From: Pavlovales sp. CCMP2436
Taxonomy: Eukaryota; Haptophyta; Pavlovophyceae; Pavlovales
Reading direction: 5' to 3'
Assembly (NCBI GenBank): GCA_026770615.1
Contig: MU631346.1
Coordinates: forward strand, 203,212 to 213,813
DNA: 10,602 nucleotides
Of the stretch, positions 7,643-10,602 are shown one piece after another (position 1 is the first letter of the stretch; each line of letters begins with the position of its first letter). A program made the translations under genes and the position numbers. A model generated the notes under the pieces. The model did no database searches. It worked only from the letters and a program-made list of their open reading frames with translations, and had not been told where the DNA came from.

Positions 7643-8053
7643 ATGGGTCTGACAACGGGCGTTGCTACCGTCGACATGGAGGTGGACCCACTTAAACCGG
7701 AGCTATTATTGGCGGCGCCGGTGCCTGGCGGACCATGATGGGAAAGGCCAAGCCACCCTCGACGCCGCAGACCGACACCAATATCGTGCCTATGAGCCAT
7801 GTCGATACCCGAGATGCATCCGCTCAAGGAGTTGTGCGCGCCGTGCTGCGTCGAGAACTGCAAATACGCGCATGCAGTCCCCAAAGCAGACGGCTCCGAG
7901 CATGCTCGCAAGGTCGCCAGGCTTCTGGAGGTGACTGCCCTCGTTGACGCCGCCCACAAGGCAGGCCAGTCCCTGATGCCCAAGCCGCAGAGCGCGGGCC
8001 GTACCGGCGCCCACTTGGGCTCCGGCTAAAACCCCAAGAAGGCACGCAAGTAA
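7643..8053 (+). pseudogene. Retroelement ORF1 (gag-like, CCCH-type zinc knuckle), frameshifted
   Basis: The frame from ATG 7643 reads DMEVDPLKPELLLAAPVPGG and stops at 7736-7738. The adjacent frame from 7735 continues MMGKAKPPSTPQTDTNIVPM to about 7795. The first frame then resumes from 7799 with HPLKELCAPCCVENCKYAHA, ARKVARLLEVTALVDAAHK and a Gly-rich end. It is cut by TAA at 8027-8029, after which NPKKARK and a second TAA (8051-8053) follow. So at least two compensating shifts and one nonsense change interrupt what was one protein. The cysteine/histidine cluster CAPCCVENCKYAH fits a CCCH-like nucleic-acid-binding knuckle, as expected for an RNA-packaging ORF1 protein. A second ATG at 7602 starts a shorter unrelated frame. 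Confidence 0.55.
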
Positions 8054-8623
8054 CTGCCTACAGCAAACAGAAGAAAACCAAACGAAAGAACAACTAACTA
8101 ACAACGCTCCTACAGTAGCTGTAGACTTAGTCGATTGAAAGTCTTGAGCCTTACCTATCTCAACAAGGCAAGCTACTATTACCCATCTCATAAGAGCAAC
8201 GCAAAAAGCCGCACTTAAATCCGGCATTGAATGGAGGAAAGCACGCACAATGGGCGAAGCGACTAGGCGAGGAGGACGAATCTCTACTTGCCATAAACGG
8301 AAAGTAAACCAAAACATACAATAAAAAAGAGGACACACAACACAAGAGTGAGGCATCACTCAGCAGGGGTAAAGAAAACTGGATCCTATTTCACCAATAA
8401 CAGATTGAGCCACAGCGAATCGTTAGGGACTAGAGAACGAGCCATCAATACACGGGCACGCACCGTGAAAAAGAATTGCGACAAACATCCAAAATACGTT
8501 CATACCCGCATATATTTAAATTCCTATCACCATATTGGCAAACTAAAACATATTTTAGAACACATAAATAACGCAAGAATAAGCTGCCTTGCCGCCTTGC
8601 TCACCCGGCGCAAGCCAGGCCGC
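8054..8623 (+). other. Spacer between retroelement ORF1 and ORF2
   Basis: A-rich sequence. From 8348 the ORF2 frame is already open but lacks an ATG until 8624, and its translation (many Lys, Arg, His, Asn) has no recognisable domain. It may be the non-conserved N-terminal part of ORF2 or plain leader. Confidence 0.4.
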
Positions 8624-8868
8624 ATGATTCTAACCATACCTCCTTGGTTAGCGAGAAAACTAAATTCAAGCACCGCACCACCGCCCGGAAGCCGAAAACC
8701 AGCTTGCCGGAAAGGCTACCTACTCGCCCACAGCATATCTCTGCAACACCAATGCATCAAAGTGGCCCGAACGAATCCCCGACCATACTACTACGCCATG
8801 AGAATAGGCGAAGCAAGTAATCCAGGGCCGATCAATACTGTCCAAAAACACCCCGCAGTCACAATAAC

Positions 8869-8869
<1 letters not shown>

Positions 8870-8923
<54 letters not shown>
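8870..8923 (+). repeat. (CAA)18 trinucleotide repeat, encodes 18 Gln
   Basis: A pure run of 18 CAA units within ORF2 of the retroelement, between the NPGP motif and the endonuclease domain. It stays in frame and carries no interruption. Confidence 0.95.
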
Positions 8924-8925
<2 letters not shown>

Positions 8926-9179
8926 CACTGCAAAAGTCCCACAAAGCCACATGGCCACAACGCTCACTATAGCAAGCGGCAACGTGGGATCTATAGTCAG
9001 TGAGATGAGGAGATCGAGAGCGATTGAATTAGCAACACGACAGTCTACAAATAGCGCAGGTGATCACACAAAATTGGGTAGACGTTCATACGATATAATA
9101 CTCTTACAGGACACCTCTTAAAAAAAACCCTTATTTGCCGTAAATACATGGGTGAAGAATATATGGCATACCACGCTCA

Positions 9180-9395
9180 AACGAGTTCTCGAGATTCAAA
9201 ACCCCATCGCTTCCCAGCGATACGTCACAGCTGGGATCACCAATGGACTCGCTTGCTCGCGCACTGTCGGGCGGCCCCGCGTTGCGCAGCGACTCCAGCG
9301 CTTTGTTTTCGGCTTTCTCATCATCCACCACTTCTACCAGCTCCCCACTTCAGCGTAGCGCAGGAGCCTGCGTCGGAGCGCTAAGATCAGCCTGA
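9180..9395. other. GC-richer segment interrupting the endonuclease region
   Basis: Between the LQDTS motif (9118) and GRGVAMAI (about 9470) roughly 350 bases separate motifs that are usually 30-40 codons apart. The middle part is GC-richer than its flanks and reads in no frame compatible with the endonuclease. One frame has SPMDSLARALSGGPALRSDS. It may be a small insertion; the borders are approximate and I see no target-site duplication. Confidence 0.35.
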
Positions 9396-10141
9396 CTTGA
9401 ACTTGAAACGTACCGCCAGTCCGAGCCCCCCTACATTAGTATACCATGATCCATCGCCGAAATTAGTAGGCAGAGGAGTGGCTATGGCAATAATTAACTC
9501 CTTGGGAGCCAAACTTACAAACATTACATATGGCACGGACATTAACAAGATTGCCGCAAGCCACTTAATAACCGGAGACCTTGCATTCCAAGCACAAAAC
9601 GGAGAAATAAAGACCACAGAAATCACAAGCTTCTATGTCCCATGCGACAAGAAAGACGACCAACTTTTCCTGACATTTTAGGACCATACCTCCGAGCCCG
9701 ATCCAACAGAGACGGCGTCACCCGCATAGCAGGCGGGGACGGCAATGGTATATGGGAACCAAATGAAAGGATACGTAAAGACAGCACACCCAGTGATGAC
9801 AATAGCGAAGAGGCCATCGTCTTTAGGACATGCATGGAAAGCTGCCCAGACTTGTTTAACCAGAAACCACCGGGGTCCTTCTGCCCAGAAACTCAGCCAA
9901 CACACGAATACGCCCAAGGGAAGGCATGGGAAGGAAAGTCACGTATTGACTACCTTTTTATGAACGCACACCTAGAGGAATGTGTACGGCACACCTCTAC
10001 CCTGGAACAAATTTGCGTTCCTACTGTTACAACCGAAGAAAAGAAAGTAATAAGCGTCCACTACTGGATCGAAGCCACTATCCCGCTCCAGGAGCTAGGC
10101 GACATTTTCCGGCCGATACAGAGAAGGGTCTGAATTTACAC

Positions 10142-10209
10142 CCAAGTATTCTCGGCCTGTAACCCAAGTATTTTGATTTCAACTTGGGTTCTAGGCCAGA
10201 AATACTTGG
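10142..10209. repeat. Nested inverted repeat (cruciform-like), 68 bases
   Basis: Outer arms 10142-10158 and 10193-10209 match at 14 of 17 bases (CCAAGTATT...GGCCT). Inner arms 10161-10169 (AACCCAAGT) and 10182-10190 (ACTTGGGTT) match perfectly around a 12-base loop. CCAAGTATT also repeats directly within the left half. It sits right where the retroelement coding remnant ends and the GC-rich gene begins. Confidence 0.7.
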
Positions 10210-10246
10210 CCTACGCGCGCTCGCTCGCACTAACGATGGCGCGAAG

Positions 10247-10543
10247 ATGGGCCTGTTCACATGGTTCTACGGCGGCAGGGAGGGCGGCGGCGGGAAGAGC
10301 GGCGAGGACCAGGGCGGCGATGAGGGCGGCGATGATGGCGCGGGGCTTCGCTCTCCCAGCAACGAGGGGCCCGTCAGCCCATTCGGGCGCCAGCTACCGC
10401 ACGAGACTGAGCTGCTTTCGCATCTGCATGACCCTGGCAGTGGAGGCATCAACCGCACGCTGCCATTCCGCAGGATGGAGCCGGGGTTGGAAGCCGGCGG
10501 CGGCGGTGGCAGTGGCAGCGATGTCGACGGAGGTGGGGGTTGA
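10247..10543 (+). CDS. Probable first exon of an unrecognised gene (runs past window if spliced)
   Basis: ATG at 10247 opens MGLFTWFYGGREGGGGKSG, a Gly/Asp/Glu-rich stretch, then LRSPSNEGPVSPFGRQLPHE, TELLSHLHDPGSGGINRTLP and FRRMEPGL before a second Gly/Ser run and a TGA at 10541-10543. The middle block has a protein-like mix and looks conserved rather than random, while the Gly runs look like linkers. A donor GGAG|GTGGGG at 10532/10533 would splice just before the stop, so the true protein probably continues in later exons beyond the window. An ATG at 10236 lies in another frame. The frame extends upstream to 10184 into the inverted repeat, which argues for the 10247 start. I do not recognise the family. 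Confidence 0.5.
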   Translation: MGLFTWFYGGREGGGGKSGEDQGGDEGGDDGAGLRSPSNEGPVSPFGRQLPHETELLSHLHDPGSGGINRTLPFRRMEPGLEAGGGGGSGSDVDGGGG

Positions 10544-10602
10544 GATAACGACTACGAGCAGGGGCATGTGTGGCCTGATCACCAGGGGGGGAGCAGGGGG
10601 GG

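Larger units (their letters stand above)
6721..10133 (+). mobile_element. Decayed non-LTR (LINE-like) retrotransposon, no reverse transcriptase in window
   Basis: The parts run in the usual order on the + strand: a G-poor, C/A-rich 5' region (6721-7600), a gag-like ORF1 with a CCCH-like knuckle (7643-8053), a spacer, then ORF2 with an NPGP motif and an APE-type endonuclease (8624-10133). Base use differs sharply from the GC-rich genes on both sides. Both reading frames are broken by several frameshifts and stops. The endonuclease ends near 10130, and neither a reverse transcriptase nor an RNase H follows. The exact ends are not defined; I see no clear target-site duplication or poly(A) tail. 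The APE domain identifies the non-LTR class; the clade is unknown. Confidence 0.75.
8624..10133 (+). pseudogene. Retroelement ORF2 fragment: NPGP motif, polyQ, degenerate APE-type endonuclease
   Basis: The APE-like endonuclease of non-LTR elements nicks target DNA to prime reverse transcription. Three frames must be joined. Piece 1 (to TAA 9119-9121) has MRIGEASNPGP (8798-8830), 18 Gln (8870-8923), then SGNVGS (8975-8992), matching the family's WNVRG, and DIILLQDTS (9092-9118), matching DIxxLQET with Glu changed to Asp. Piece 2 (about 9397-9681) has GRGVAMAI and SFYVPCDKKD. Piece 3 (frame of 9642, to TGA ending 10133) has GGDGNGIWEP (GGDFN with Phe changed to Gly at 9741), SRIDYLFMN, and ISVHYWIEA, where the catalytic Asp of SDH is Val (10056-10058). 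Between pieces 1 and 2 there is more DNA than the domain needs. Several catalytic changes plus two or more frameshifts mean it is dead. No reverse transcriptase follows. Confidence 0.75.

Noticed and set aside
8807..8830. True 2A peptide
   Set aside because: Only the NPGP core is present; the Asp and Glu positions of the 2A consensus are not met. Kept as a lead rather than called as a feature.
8720..8982. Leucine- or cysteine-rich - strand frames
   Set aside because: They are antisense translations of the CAA repeat.

Overview
The window is nuclear DNA from a eukaryote, most likely a unicellular one. The protein-coding parts are GC-rich and interrupted by short AT-rich or homopolymer-rich introns (65 to 323 bases) with GT/GC...AG borders. 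There is also a decayed non-LTR retrotransposon and there are many microsatellites. I see no bacterial operons, Shine-Dalgarno sites, tRNA, rRNA or CRISPR. I cannot name the species.

Layout from left to right. (1) Positions 1-651, + strand: the last four coding exons of PEX6, the peroxisomal AAA-type ATPase, recognised from its TGADLYALC segment and the following C-terminal helices. A polyadenylation signal lies at 716-721. (2) Positions 829-1090, + strand: an orphan coding-like stretch with a frame break, possibly a gene remnant or an uncorrected terminal exon. (3) Positions 1091-2660: about 1.5 kb without a confident gene, holding a long inverted repeat, a perfect GC-rich hairpin, a 15-base minisatellite, scattered CGGCCA-rich repeats and homopolymer tracts. 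(4) Positions 2661-6604, - strand: one five-exon gene whose exon phases join without conflict into a 1122-residue protein. It has an N-terminal domain of the inosine-uridine nucleoside hydrolase fold with a degraded metal site, about five membrane segments, an unrecognised alpha/beta-like region and an acidic, low-complexity tail. Three of its four introns carry dinucleotide repeats. (5) Positions about 6720-10133, + strand: a non-LTR (LINE-like) retroelement, made of a C/A-rich 5' region with GC hairpins, a frameshifted ORF1 with a CCCH-like zinc knuckle, and a frameshifted ORF2 with an NPGP motif, a CAA-encoded polyglutamine run and an APE-type endonuclease. The endonuclease has lost several catalytic residues and no reverse transcriptase follows. 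(6) Positions 10142-10209: a nested inverted repeat. (7) From 10247, + strand: the probable first exon of another, unrecognised gene.

The genes do not form a pathway. PEX6 and the hydrolase-like membrane protein gene converge and share the repeat-rich 3' space between them. The retroelement remnant begins within about 150 bases upstream of the start of the - strand gene. The most interesting item is the nucleoside-hydrolase-like pseudoenzyme joined to a multi-pass membrane region, which I cannot match to a known architecture.
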